Below, in pieces: positions 54,174 to 63,740 of a stretch of DNA of 64,000 bases (position 1 is its first letter; each line of letters starts with the position of its first letter). The translations under genes were made by a program, and so were the position numbers. Source of the stretch: AC-43 sp963728855 (GTDB lineage Bacteria > Actinomycetota > Actinomycetes > Mycobacteriales > Micromonosporaceae); the NCBI GenBank assembly GCA_963728855.1, contig CAVSLN010000002.1, positions 186,001 to 250,000 of the forward strand, given 5' to 3'. The notes beneath the pieces were generated by a model. The model saw nothing but the letters and a program-made list of their open reading frames with translations, had not been told where the DNA came from and searched no databases.

Positions 54174-57000
54174 GGGGACTCCTCTGCCATCTCAAGGTCC
54201 ACATCGAACAGGCTTGCCTGCCGTCCCTTCGCGTCTTTAACCTTATCGGCCACGATGCGTGCCGACACAATGCCCCGAGTCATCGTGCCGATTCCCGGCG
54301 CCCCCGGACGAGCGATGTCCAGGCGATCGCGTCCGGATCGACCTCCGGCAGCAAGGACGACAGGTAACTGATCGCCGCCCACAAATAGTTGTCCTCGGCG
54401 TCCCGTCCGGTCGCCACGAGTACGTCCGCGACCGCATCGAGACCATCTGGCCACGCCTTCGCCATCGCCATCGCAACGTCGATCGTCGCCGAGGTCTCGG
54501 TCGGCGTGCCCTTCCAGTCTTTCGAATAGCCGAGGCGGACGCCCTTGTCCACTTCCGCGAGAACGCCCTTCAACTCGTCTGACTTCAGATCTGAGGCAAC
54601 GCCTCCCATCGCGCCTCGGACTTCGGGGCCACGGAACGGCGGTAAAGTCGGGCCCAGGACAGGGCGAAACGCGTACGTTTGTCGAACGTCTCCAGCGGCA
54701 GATGGTCGATCTCAATCGATGCGGCCTCTTCTACGGCACGACGAGCCACAACGAGGTAGTGCGCCGGGTCGACCGGATCACCGAGATGGTTCAACACCTG
54801 CGCGTAGCGTCCAACAGCCTCCATCGCCGGTCCGGCCGATGCCATTCGCTGATCGGTCGGTGCGAGCCCAGCTGCGTCCCACATCGGAATGCGGGCCTGG
54901 ACCTCCCGGCGAACCTCTGCCTCCACCTGGTTCGCACGGCCGATCGGCCGGGTCAGAGGCGCCGGGCGGCATGCCATAGTCAGCGTAGTGACGATGTTTG
55001 CTGATCCCGCACTGCCGCCGGACTCGGTCTTCGCCGGCCATGAGCCGGTCAGGACCAGCTGGGCTCGGGTAATCGCGCCGAGGAGCCTATGCCAAACGTC
55101 AGGGTCGCCATGGCCGAACACGATCGTGACGACTCCATCATTCGTGACGACGCGCCGAGCCTCGGTGAAGGCCCGGGCGATCATCTCGTCGTAGTGTAAG
55201 GTGTGCGGCAGTTCTGATCGTAAAGTCGGTTCGCCGTTCGCTTGGCGCGGAAGCGGGCGGTTCTGTCGTCGAGTTTACGGTTCGCTTGGCGCGGAAGCGG
55301 GCGGTTCTGTGGTCGAGTTTAGCCGTTCGCTTGGCGCAAGCGCTTGACAATGATCTCCTCCGGCCTTTTCCTGCACACCATCCGGGTCGGCGGTGAAAGA
55401 GAACCAGAGCTGCGTGGATACCAGGGCGCGTTTCAGCCACACATAGGACAAGTCTGATGCGTCTGAATAGGGGATCATTGTGTCATACGGTGGGTCAGTA
55501 ACGACAGCGGAAAACGATCTATCGCGAAATTGCAGAGCCACTGCTGATCCTCGGGTGATGGCGGCGGGCGTCCCTTTCAATCGTCCAGCTTGATTGCGAA
55601 GTACCGCGATCGTGTCGTCGGCGAGCGAGGGCCAAGTGCCTGGTCCGTCGCCCAAGCCGGACTCAAAATAGTCGTATGAGAAGGCAATACTCGCCTCGTT
55701 GATAAACAGGTCAGTGGTATATACACGATTTGAAGTCGTAGGCCGTGAGCCAGCAGTGAACGCCTCTGGTCGACCGCCGGATTTTTCGACGAGGACCGAT
55801 GCAGCATAACCGATAAGTGCGGCGGAATACCGCTCGCTCACACCGTGCTTGGCCGTGAGCTCGGCACCCAGCTCGGATATCGTCCTTGAGAGGCGTACGA
55901 GTCCGAGGGTCTGCCGATCGTTGCACAGCTCGCCATAGGTCCTGGCCCCATAGATCGATGGCTGAATGTGCGGTTGTTCCCGCGGGAATTGTCTCGTCAG
56001 GAACTAGCGGGGAGACCGGCGCCAAGGCGGGCTCGGAGGAGCAACCGCTCGGCTGCCTCGACCTCAAGCTCGGGCGTTGCCGTCGGAATCGCTTTCCAAC
56101 GAGCGGATCGATATCCGCCGCTAATAGTAGGCGTCACGTCCCTGCCTTCCGCCGACAGCCGAGGATGCAGCGCTTTAGGATGAACATGGTCGCAGAATGG
56201 GCAGATCGCGCCTTTACCGCCTTGCCCGCCTTCATCGTCGAGGTTGGATGGCCGTGGCGCACCGTTGTGCACGCTGATTGAAGGCGCCGGTGGTCCGTCG
56301 ACTTCTATGCGGTAGCTCTGGCCGGGGTCGCCCTTCTCCGGAAGCGGATGTCTAAGCACAAGTCAGCCGGTAAGAGGAAATCTATGGCCGCATTCCTGGC
56401 AGGGCAGTGTCACCGCCCATAAGTAGCCCCAGGGTTGCCGCCCGTCGACCTGCGGGTACACCTCAGCCATCCGGTCGCCGTAGCGGCGACCGATCTCGTC
56501 GAGTACCCGGCGCACGTCGTCGAGCAGACGACTGTTCCCGGCGTCTATGGCGCCCTGCTCGCCGAAGGGCAAGGTGGGCTCCTCGGTCCAGTCCCGGAGC
56601 GGGAAGTCGGCAAGAAGCTGGCCGGCGAGAGTGGCGACCGGTGAGTAGTCGATGCCGTGTGCGTTACCCCTAGGCGGGCGGCTTCGAGAGGGATCATCGC
56701 CCGGCCGCTGAACAGGTCGAGCATCGACGCGCCCTCGGGGTGGGCCTTGGCGATCTCGGCGACGAGATCGCCGTGCGCGGCGTCGCGACCGGTCATCGCG
56801 CGGCGCACCAGTTCCTGGAGGCGACGCTGCTCGGGCTCATCCTCAGGCCACGGCAACAGGCTGGTTAGGACCGCTGCTTTGGCTTGCGCGAGTGGTCGGG
56901 CAGCAAACCATGTAAACAGCGCTTTCTCGCTCTTACCGCTGCCCCATCCGCTGGTGGACGCCTCGCTGACCTCGGCGCAAGGGAACCAGCGTTCGATCAT
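54170..57000 (-). pseudogene. DUF1156 DNA methyltransferase, interrupted by tandem repeats
   Basis: About 900 residues. It starts MIERWFPCAEVSEASTSGWG (DUF1156 domain), then MLDLFSGRAMIPLEAARLGV as SAM-binding motif. A zinc-type cysteine pair CQECGH and CPFCDHVHPKALHP follow. The catalytic motif is VVTDPPYDTMIPYSDASDLS (DPPY, amino-methyltransferase), then EEIIVKRLRQANGE and DGVVTIVFGHGDPDVWHRLL. A 44-45 bp repeat block inserts a stop within EEIIVKRLRQANG. Further single-base shifts lie near 56640, 56570, 56360, 55990, 55840 and 54600. It should mark host DNA for the helicase/DUF499 system. ATG 57000 overlaps the helicase stop (ATGA). Confidence 0.8.
55236..55337 (-). repeat. 44-45 bp tandem repeat inside the methyltransferase gene
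   Basis: Units start at 55236, 55280 and 55325 with the core GTTCGCTTGGCGC; two units are nearly full (one or two differences) and the third is partial. On the coding strand each unit repeats the codons for RLRQANG followed by a segment with an in-frame TAA. Removing two units restores an open frame, EIIVKRLRQANGEPTLRSEL, across the site. Confidence 0.85.
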
Positions 57001-60000
57001 GCGCACGTTGCCTGCTCCTCGCTCTCTCGGGCCGCTTTGAGGGCGCTGCCTGGTACGTGGACAATGACTTGGCCAGTCGCTAGGTCGCCGAAGGTCCGGA
57101 TCGGATCCGGGTAGCTGCCGTAGATCGTCCCGGTACCGTCGTGGCACTGGTCGACGACGTAAAGCCAGTAGTCTCGGCCGTGCTGGGTCGCTATGAGGAT
57201 TTCATTGCCGGTCATGGTGATGCCTTGGCTGCTCGCGGCCTGCCAGACTCCTTTGACTTCGACCAGCCTCTGCTCACGGCCACGGCTAGCGTGCAGGTCA
57301 TAGCCTCGCTCTTCCGTGTGGACGTCGGCCACGGCGAACTTCTGGTCTCGTAGGGCCTTCGTGACGTGAGCCATGGAAATCCGCTCGCTGTCCTTCTCCG
57401 TGGGCTCGGGATCTGGGGCTGCTGCGTGGACCCGAGCCCAGGTGACCTGGGTTGGCTGCCCGATGACCACCTGACTCATCTCTCGTAGTTCGGCGAGCCG
57501 ACGTGCGGTGGTCGCCTCCAGCCGTTGACGTTCGGCGATGCGGGTGGCCCGGTCCACGATTCCATCGGTGAGCTGATCGGGCAGGCGTTTGAGTTCGCGG
57601 TCGGCGACCGCGAGCCAGGCGTCGAGCGCCTTTGCCCGCCGCTCCTGCTCCTGGCTGCACGCCATGACAGCGCGGGCCGTTGCGTCGTTGACCCGCGCTG
57701 GATGAGGCGGGCCGGCTGTGGCGTTCGATGGGCGCAGGTTCGCGAGCATTTCCCACCGGACGGGGCGGGCGCCGGCCGTATCCACCCGAATCAGACATGA
57801 CCAAGTTCCGGTCCGTTTGCCGCCGGCCTCCTGGACGGTGGCTTCGAAGCAGAACAGGTCGTAGTCGGTAGCGCTCGTTTCGTCCACGACGGCGCCGCCG
57901 CGGAACATCGCGGGGGCGAGTCGCTCCGCGCACACGGCGACCAGCGATCGGAACGGCGGTTCACTGGGGCCAAGGCTGACTACCTCCGACACGTCCGCGC
58001 TTGCCTTACGAGCGGCCACCAGCGCCGCGCCGCTGGTGGCGATAGTGGCTGCCGGTCCTGGCCGAGTTCGGCCAGGTGGGGCAAATTCGCGCGGGAGTGG
58101 TTCCCCGGTGGGCAAGGTGAGGGTGAAGATGCCATCGCCTGCGGCATGCGGGGCGAGTCTTACTGCACCGCCGGCTGCCGCGTGGGCGAGGAACGCCTCG
58201 ACAATTGCCGGGTTGATCCGTTCGAGTTGTTCCTCCTGGAGTGCGGTAACAGCTGCAGCGACGTCGACGGCAGAGCGGAGCGCCGCCTCCTGAGCCTCAG
58301 CCTGCTTCGCCGCGTCCTCAAGGCGTGCCGCGGTGACGGCCTGTACCGCGATGAGGGCCTGCGCGCGCTGCTCGTCGTCGCCGAATGCCGCAGACAGGAT
58401 CTCGGTCAGCTTGTCGTCGGTCAGACCGACGAGTTCACCGACAAGGCTCAACGAGTCGAACATCCGGCCGTCGAGCTGGTTCGCGGCCGTCGACGAAGTT
58501 GTCGAGCAGGACCTCCAGGACATCGCCTTCACGGGTGCCGGTCGCGACCAGGTTGTAGAGCTCGACGTCGCGGGTCTGGCCGACCCGGTGGATCCGTCCC
58601 ATCCGCTGTTCGAGCCGGACGAGCGACCACGGGATGTCCCAGTTCACGAGGACGTGCGCGGTCTGGAGGTCGATGCCTTCGTTGCCGGCGTCGGTGGAAA
58701 CGAGGATCTGGAAGTCGCCGCGGCGAACGCGTCGCGGACGTCGTCGCGCACCGGGTGCGGATCCCGGCCCGAGTACCGCCGTGCGGTGAACCCGCGGTCT
58801 CGAGCCTGCCCGACGAGCCAGTCGGCGGTGTCGGCGTACTCGGTGAACACGACGGCCTGCTCGCCGTTGCCGGGCTGGATCCCGTTGCTGCCCGAGGCAG
58901 TCCGCGACCAGGGGGTCCCACTTCGACACGGCAGGTCGGCCTGGTCCACGAGTGGCTCGAGGCGGCCCAGCAGCCCGTTGATCTCCTTACGTTCCTGCTT
59001 TGCGGCCCTGGAGGACTCGACGACGACCTTCGCCTCGTCAGCCCGCGCCGGGTCGTCACTCGTAGGGTCCGCCTCGCGGCGGCCGCCGCGGCATCGCGCT
59101 GCCCATGACGTCGCGCCGGCGCTTGAGCGTCTCGGCGAGCGCGTACAGGCTGGACGCCGCCCGCTTGCCGTAGACCATCCGGCCAGCGGCACGGCGTGAC
59201 GCGGGAAGAACCGGTCCACGAGCGCGAGCGCCTCGGGTAGAAGTCGCCTCGACCGGGTTCAGCCGGACCGGCTCGTTGGCGGCCCGTCGGCCCTTGAACA
59301 GCTTGGTGACCCCGTCGTAGTCGACCAGGTCTTCCTTCATGCGGCGCAGGAAGTGCACCGGCCCGGGCTTGAGCTGGGCCGGCTCCTCGTCGGCCTCGAC
59401 CGGCGGGAACACGTCCGGGTCGACCAGGTGGAGCAGAGCGCGGAACAGCCACTCCTTGCCGCGGTGCGGCGTGGCGGTCATCAGCAGCGCGCGCGGCGTA
59501 TTCATCGCCAGGAGTCGCCCGCCTGGTAGTACGAGACGGCGGTCGGAGTGAGTCGGTGGGCCTCGTCGAATACGACCGCGTCCCATCCGGCCCGGTCCGG
59601 GCGGATCGCCTCCTGGACCGGCGGATTCACCGCGGCGAGGTCCAAGGCTGACGATCCACAGGTCGTGATCGGTCTCAAGAGCGTGCTCGCGGACCGTCTC
59701 AGCAGTGATGCGCCCGCAGCCCGCCGCCGAAGAACCGCTCGAAGTCGGCCTGCCACTTCGTCACCAGGTGGGCCGGGGCCACAACGAGCGCGCGCTCGAC
59801 AAAGCCGAGCCGCTGCATCTCCCGCAGGTACATCCCGGCCATGATCGTCTTGCCGGTGCCAGGCTCATCGGCAAGCAGGAACCGCAGGTTCGGCTGCGGC
59901 AGCATCGCCCCGTAGACCGCGTTCATCTGGTGCGCGTACGGCCTCAGCGGCGACGACGCCAGCGCCGCAGATCGGGCGCCCGCGCTGGCGGCGCGCATCC

Positions 60001-60234
60001 ACGCGGTCCAGAGACCGGCGAGAACTGCGGCCGATTCGCCGGCACCGTCCTCGGATAGGACCTCACACGCCGCCGCCTGCTCAGCGGTAAGGTCGACCTT
60101 CTTGAAGACGCCTGGCGCCTCCTCGACGAACAACCCCCAGCCATCGCCCGAGGGCATCGCGGCTCGACTCGGATATACCCCGGAAGGTCCGGCCGATGCG
60201 GGATGCGCACGCGACTACCTGGCTCGAACTTCAC
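56997..60234 (-). pseudogene. SNF2-type helicase with DUF3883 C-terminus (DrmD-like), frameshifted
   Basis: About 1075 residues. Start FEPGSRVRIPHRPDLPGYIR; helicase motif I LLADEPGTGKTIMAGMYLRE, motif II VVFDEAHRLTP, motif III LLMTATPHRGKEWLFRA, motif V STDAGNEGIDLQTAHVLVNW, motif VI LEQRMGRIHRVGQTRDVELY. A long helical linker leads to a nuclease-like DUF3883 domain (ERGYDLHASRGREQRLVEVK and NEILIATQHGRDYWLYVV). The last 1.5 kb (56997 to about 58480) reads in one frame; the first half has shifts near 60155, 59700, 59510, 59240, 59090, 58905, 58700 and 58495. It resembles DISARM DrmD and probably drives DNA translocation. Confidence 0.82.
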
Positions 60235-60395
60235 GCCCTGAACCTACGCGGCCATCATCACCATGAGGTGCTACCCCTCCGAACCGTCGGCTGCAAAGTT
60301 CGCAACCAGGAATTTATCGACCGGGGGCACGTGTCCCCTTTCGGGTGAAACTCGGAAGAGGGCCGCAGGCCAAGGTCGTACCCCTGGCTGCGCGA

Positions 60396-61124
60396 TCACA
60401 GGTACGACTCATCGTGGCTTGTCGGTCGGGCGCCGGCTTGGGACGTCAGCAACCGGCGGACATGCCGCTCGGACACGCCGACCTCGGCTGCGATGTCCGC
60501 CAGGCTCGCGTCCGGACGTTCCTCCCGTAACCGTACAACTGTCTCGACCGTACTTCTTGCGCGGCGGCGTGGACGCAACCGCCGCGCGGCTGTTGCCCCG
60601 GACCTGACATCAACCCTGTCCAACGAATCGCGACCAGCGCTCGGTCGCCCTTGTGTCCGCAAAGCGCCGCCGCCGGCTGCGCCGCCCCCCGACACGTGCC
60701 CGCCGGTGTTCCCGGCGCTGTCCTCCTGCGACGGCTCCCGGATCCCGGGCTGATCGCCTACTGACCGAGCGCGCGACAAGATTTCGACCACGAGCAGCAT
60801 CGCCAGCGCCGGCCACGCCGCAACAATTCGCGCACCCAGCGCGGGGTGCGCCGCGGCGATATTGGCCGCCATGCTTGCCCCAACCCCCGCGACGAACGCG
60901 ATCCGTGCTGACCAGCGCACTGGTTGCTCGCGTCGCTTGTCGTCCACCATCGCCGTAGACGCCACGATCAACATCCCGTCTACCGAAATCGGCAGGACGT
61001 AGGCGACCTCCGGCCGCTCGCCGAACCGGAGGGCGACATGAACCATATGGCTCCACGACGACCACGCCGCGATGCCCGCCACAGCGGCGGTGCTGAGGTT
61101 GCGAGCCAGCCGAGTCAGGTCCAC
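60396..61124 (-). CDS. DUF2637 membrane protein with C-terminal HTH
   Basis: A 242-residue protein. The first half has four membrane helices in the DUF2637 pattern: LSTAAVAGIAAWSSWSHMVH, YVLPISVDGMLIVASTAM, RIAFVAGVGASMAANIAAAH and IVAAWPALAMLLVVEIL. After a Gly/Arg linker a helix-turn-helix (DASLADIAAEVGVSERHVRR) closes the protein. DUF2637 genes are typical of actinomycete integrative and conjugative elements, where they resemble plasmid-spread proteins. GTG 61124 has GGGAGG upstream and overlaps the preceding gene by ten bases. Confidence 0.8.
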   Translation of the reverse strand: MDLTRLARNLSTAAVAGIAAWSSWSHMVHVALRFGERPEVAYVLPISVDGMLIVASTAMVDDKRREQPVRWSARIAFVAGVGASMAANIAAAHPALGARIVAAWPALAMLLVVEILSRARSVGDQPGIREPSQEDSAGNTGGHVSGGGAAGGGALRTQGRPSAGRDSLDRVDVRSGATAARRLRPRRRARSTVETVVRLREERPDASLADIAAEVGVSERHVRRLLTSQAGARPTSHDESYL

Positions 61125-61513
61125 CGAGCGGCCTCCCGCCATAGCCGCTCGTCGATGGCGCGGACCTCCTCGACGTCCGGACTGGGACCTCCGCCGATGA
61201 CCAGCCCGGTCTGGACATCGGTCCATGTCCGCCAGCGGCGGACCACCTCGTGCTGATCCAGACCGGTCGCGGCCGTGATGTCCGCCAAGCCGGCACCCGC
61301 CCGTAGTGCAGCGTGGATGGCGGGTGGCTGCCAGCGGCTCCACCACGCTATGACCGCTGCGGCCAACGCCAACTCGGCCAGCACCTCCTCCTCGTCAGGG
61401 ACCGAGCTGCGGCCGAGGGCGTGGTCGTGCAGGTCGAGCAGCAGTTGGTATGGATTGAGTCGCTCCGCATCGGCGAACCGCAGCGGCGGTACCGAGGCGT
61501 GGGGGTGGTTCAT
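61115..61513 (-). CDS. Small hypothetical protein of the integrative element
   Basis: A 132-residue soluble protein with no recognised domain: NPYQLLLDLHDHALGRSSVP, EEEVLAELALAAAVIAWWSR, then a possible HTH, ITAATGLDQHEVVRRWRTW. Its ATG overlaps the stop of the gene before it (ATGA) and its end overlaps the DUF2637 start, so three genes form a coupled unit. A DNA-binding role is possible but not shown. Confidence 0.6.
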   Translation of the reverse strand: MNHPHASVPPLRFADAERLNPYQLLLDLHDHALGRSSVPDEEEVLAELALAAAVIAWWSRWQPPAIHAALRAGAGLADITAATGLDQHEVVRRWRTWTDVQTGLVIGGGPSPDVEEVRAIDERLWREAARWT

Positions 61514-61758
61514 CGTCTCCTCCCCTCGGGAAGGAGCACATTCAAGATCGAGACTGTTCGGACGAACGTCTCGTACGCGTCCTTCTCGGACGTCATCGGA
61601 TCGGTCAACGTGTCGTGCAGATGGGACACGATGGCGATCACCATGGTTGAGCGGATTGCCGCGCGGGCGGGGTCCGTCAAGCCCGCGCGCAGGAACTCCC
61701 GGACAGGATCAATGCCCAGAATGCGGTCGAGCGGTGTCGGCGTGAACTCGTTGGTCAT
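61510..61758 (-). CDS. Small hypothetical protein, first of coupled trio
   Basis: An 82-residue acidic/helical protein (PLDRILGIDPVREFLRAGLT; MVIAIVSHLHDTLTDPMTSE). No family is recognised. It is the first gene of the trio ending with DUF2637 and its stop overlaps the next start. Upstream (61759-62125) there is no further gene, only a hairpin. Confidence 0.55.
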   Translation of the reverse strand: MTNEFTPTPLDRILGIDPVREFLRAGLTDPARAAIRSTMVIAIVSHLHDTLTDPMTSEKDAYETFVRTVSILNVLLPEGRRR

Positions 61759-61860
61759 CGCGCTGACCTGCCCAAACGCAGCGGCACCGGGTTACCAGCC
61801 ACGACGTTAGCCTGGTTCGCATGGTGATGCCTCCGGCTCCACCCCGCTATCGTGAGGCAG

Positions 61861-61897
61861 ACGCCCTGGTCGGGAACCATCCCGAAACCCAGGGCGT
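61861..61897. terminator. Long interrupted hairpin, probable terminator
   Basis: ACGCCCTGG/CCAGGGCGT outer stem and TCGGGA/TCCCGA inner stem. It separates the island genes from the polysaccharide deacetylase and lies 30 bp from the CGGCTCCACC match to the tRNA-Ala 3' end. Confidence 0.55.
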
Positions 61898-62125
61898 TCG
61901 TCGTCTCCGGCTCCGGCATCCCCCCGCGTGCCAGTTCCATGCCGGTTCACGCTGTGGGCTCGCAAACCCGGTTCTGAGCTACGCGGCCTGCGCGTATTCG
62001 CTGGTCAAGCCGTTGGGGATCGGCGTCGTTGGATCTTCACGGCGGGCTGGCGGCGTCCGCGGTCCAGTTCGGTAGTCATACCGTCGCCCTGGTCGAACGA
62101 GTCGCTCTGTAGGCGAAGACCAGGG

Positions 62126-62977
62126 TCAGGCCGGCATGCCGAACGTGTGCCCGGCGCGTACCTGCCGGGCGATGTCGTCCTGCCGGGCGAAGCTGACGCC
62201 GAGCGGGCGTGTTTCGGCGATGAACCGCTCGAGTCCTAGCATCCGGTGGCCGCGGCCGATCACCTCAGGGTGCAGGGTGATCGTGCACACGCCGTCGCGT
62301 ACGTCACGGACCATGTACCGCACTTCGTCGATCCAGTTCTGGATCACGTCGTCGACGCGCCGCAGCCCCTGGATGAGGATTCCGGCTGCGAACAGGAACT
62401 CGAAGTGCGGGAAGTCGCACAGGCTCCAGTCGACGCCCAGCTCGACGAGGGTGGTCTGCGGGCCGAACTCGTACGGCCCGTCGGTGGCGGGGTTGTCCTT
62501 GGTACGGGCGAAGTACGGTTGGTAGTCCCTGGCCATCAGGCTGCTGTCGTACTCGACCCCGGCGGCCAGCAGCAAGTCCACGGTCGCGGCGGTGAAGTCC
62601 CAACCGGGCGTACGGTTGCCCACCGGGTAGCTCCCGGTGATGCGGTGCAGCGCGTCCCGGGCGCGCATCAGCACGTCGCGTTCCTGCTCGGGCGTCAGCA
62701 TCGAGACCGGCTCGTGCAGGTAGCCGTGCAGCGCCAGCTCGTGGCCGGCGTCGGCGATCTGCCGGCACAGGTCCGGGAACGTGTCGGCCGTGTGCCCAGG
62801 GACGAACCAGGTCGACGCGATCGACTCGCGCTCCAGCAGCTTGAGGATGCGCGGCACGGCGGTTGCGCTGAACTCGCCGCGCGAGAGCGGACCCGGTCCG
62901 GTTGGGCCGCCGGGGGTGAACCGGCTTGAGAACCCGTCGAAGTCGAAGGTGAGACAGACCGAGCCGGCAGCTGACAT
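62126..62977 (-). CDS. Polysaccharide deacetylase (NodB-type)
   Basis: A 283-residue protein of the carbohydrate esterase 4 superfamily. Metal and catalytic boxes: LTFDFDGFSSRF (first aspartate pair), ELALHGYLHEPVSML (HxxxH type), NRTPGWDFTAATVDLL, and TLHPEVIGRGHR (C-terminal histidine). The sequence resembles PuuE/peptidoglycan-deacetylase-like members that may act on small amides. No signal peptide is visible, so it is probably cytoplasmic. ATG 62977. The 300 bp upstream (62978-63279) hold no recognisable gene. Confidence 0.88.
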   Translation of the reverse strand: MSAAGSVCLTFDFDGFSSRFTPGGPTGPGPLSRGEFSATAVPRILKLLERESIASTWFVPGHTADTFPDLCRQIADAGHELALHGYLHEPVSMLTPEQERDVLMRARDALHRITGSYPVGNRTPGWDFTAATVDLLLAAGVEYDSSLMARDYQPYFARTKDNPATDGPYEFGPQTTLVELGVDWSLCDFPHFEFLFAAGILIQGLRRVDDVIQNWIDEVRYMVRDVRDGVCTITLHPEVIGRGHRMLGLERFIAETRPLGVSFARQDDIARQVRAGHTFGMPA

Positions 62978-63279
62978 GGCTACTCCTCAGCAACGACGGG
63001 GAACTCATGTATACCGTGACCGCGATGACCACGTAAACCGGCCGCTGTTGACCTGTCCGTCCCTGACATTGACCGCGTTCGAGTCGATGAACAGCACCCG
63101 TCTTGACCGGGGAATGGGGTGTGGACCGAGTGGCCGGTGCCGGGTCCCGCGCAACTGCACCGTCGACGGGGGTGGTTGGCGTGAGCCGCCCAAGCTCGCC
63201 GAGCGGTACGCCAAACGCTGGCGATTCGAGCCCGGTAGTCCTCGGCGATCCCGTGTAGGGCGGCCGGCGGGCGGCGGGC

Positions 63280-63541
63280 TCAGGAAGACGGTGGCTCGTC
63301 GGCGGCGGCCGGGCGGATCAGGCCGGTCTCGTACGCGACGATGACCAGCTGCGCCCGGTCGTGCGCGCCGAGCTTGGCCATCGCCCGGTTCACGTGGGTC
63401 TTGGCGGTGTGCGGGCTCACCACGAGCCGGGCGGCGATGTCCTCATTGGACAGTCCGGTGGCCATGAGGACCAGGACTTCGCGCTCGCGTTCGGTCAGGG
63501 CGGCGAGCCGGCCGGTGGTGTCCGTACCGCCGCGGTCCAGT
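63280..63541 (-). pseudogene. LuxR-type response regulator, C-terminal fragment
   Basis: The minus strand encodes RLAALTEREREVLVLMATGL, SNEDIAARLVVSPHTAKTHV and AMAKLGAHDRAQLVIVAYET, a complete LuxR helix-turn-helix, but the receiver domain is absent. Upstream of about 63541 the sequence changes into the end of a permease gene on the other strand. The gene is therefore truncated at its 5' side by a rearrangement. Confidence 0.8.
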
Positions 63542-63544
63542 CCG

Positions 63545-63642
63545 GGCTACCGCAGTGGGGTGCCGGGCTGCTGCTCGTCGGGTACGCGGCCGTGTTCGCG
63601 GTCGCCGCGCTCACCACCAGCGTCCGGCGGGACGTCGCCTGA
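63545..63642 (+). pseudogene. ABC-2 permease C-terminal fragment
   Basis: The plus strand encodes LPQWGAGLLLVGYAAVFAVA ending LTTSVRRDVA and TGA, the last helix and tail of an ABC-2-type permease. Nothing of the upstream part remains. It is directly followed by a strong terminator, so the 3' end is native. Confidence 0.65.
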
Positions 63643-63673
63643 AGGAGGGGCGCCCCGCTGGCGCCCCTCCTTT
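63642..63673 (+). terminator. Perfect 13-bp hairpin terminator
   Basis: AAGGAGGGGCGCC pairs with GGCGCCCCTCCTT around CCGCT, followed by TTTG. It starts at the stop codon of the permease fragment. Confidence 0.85.
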
Positions 63674-63740
63674 GCATTCCCACCCCGTACCGAGCCGGCC
63701 GTCGACCAGCCGGCCGTGGCCGCCGAGGCCGCGACCTGAC

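Noticed and set aside
55236..55337. CRISPR array
   Set aside because: Repeat units are directly adjacent with no unique spacers, there are only 2.3 copies, and no cas genes are present.
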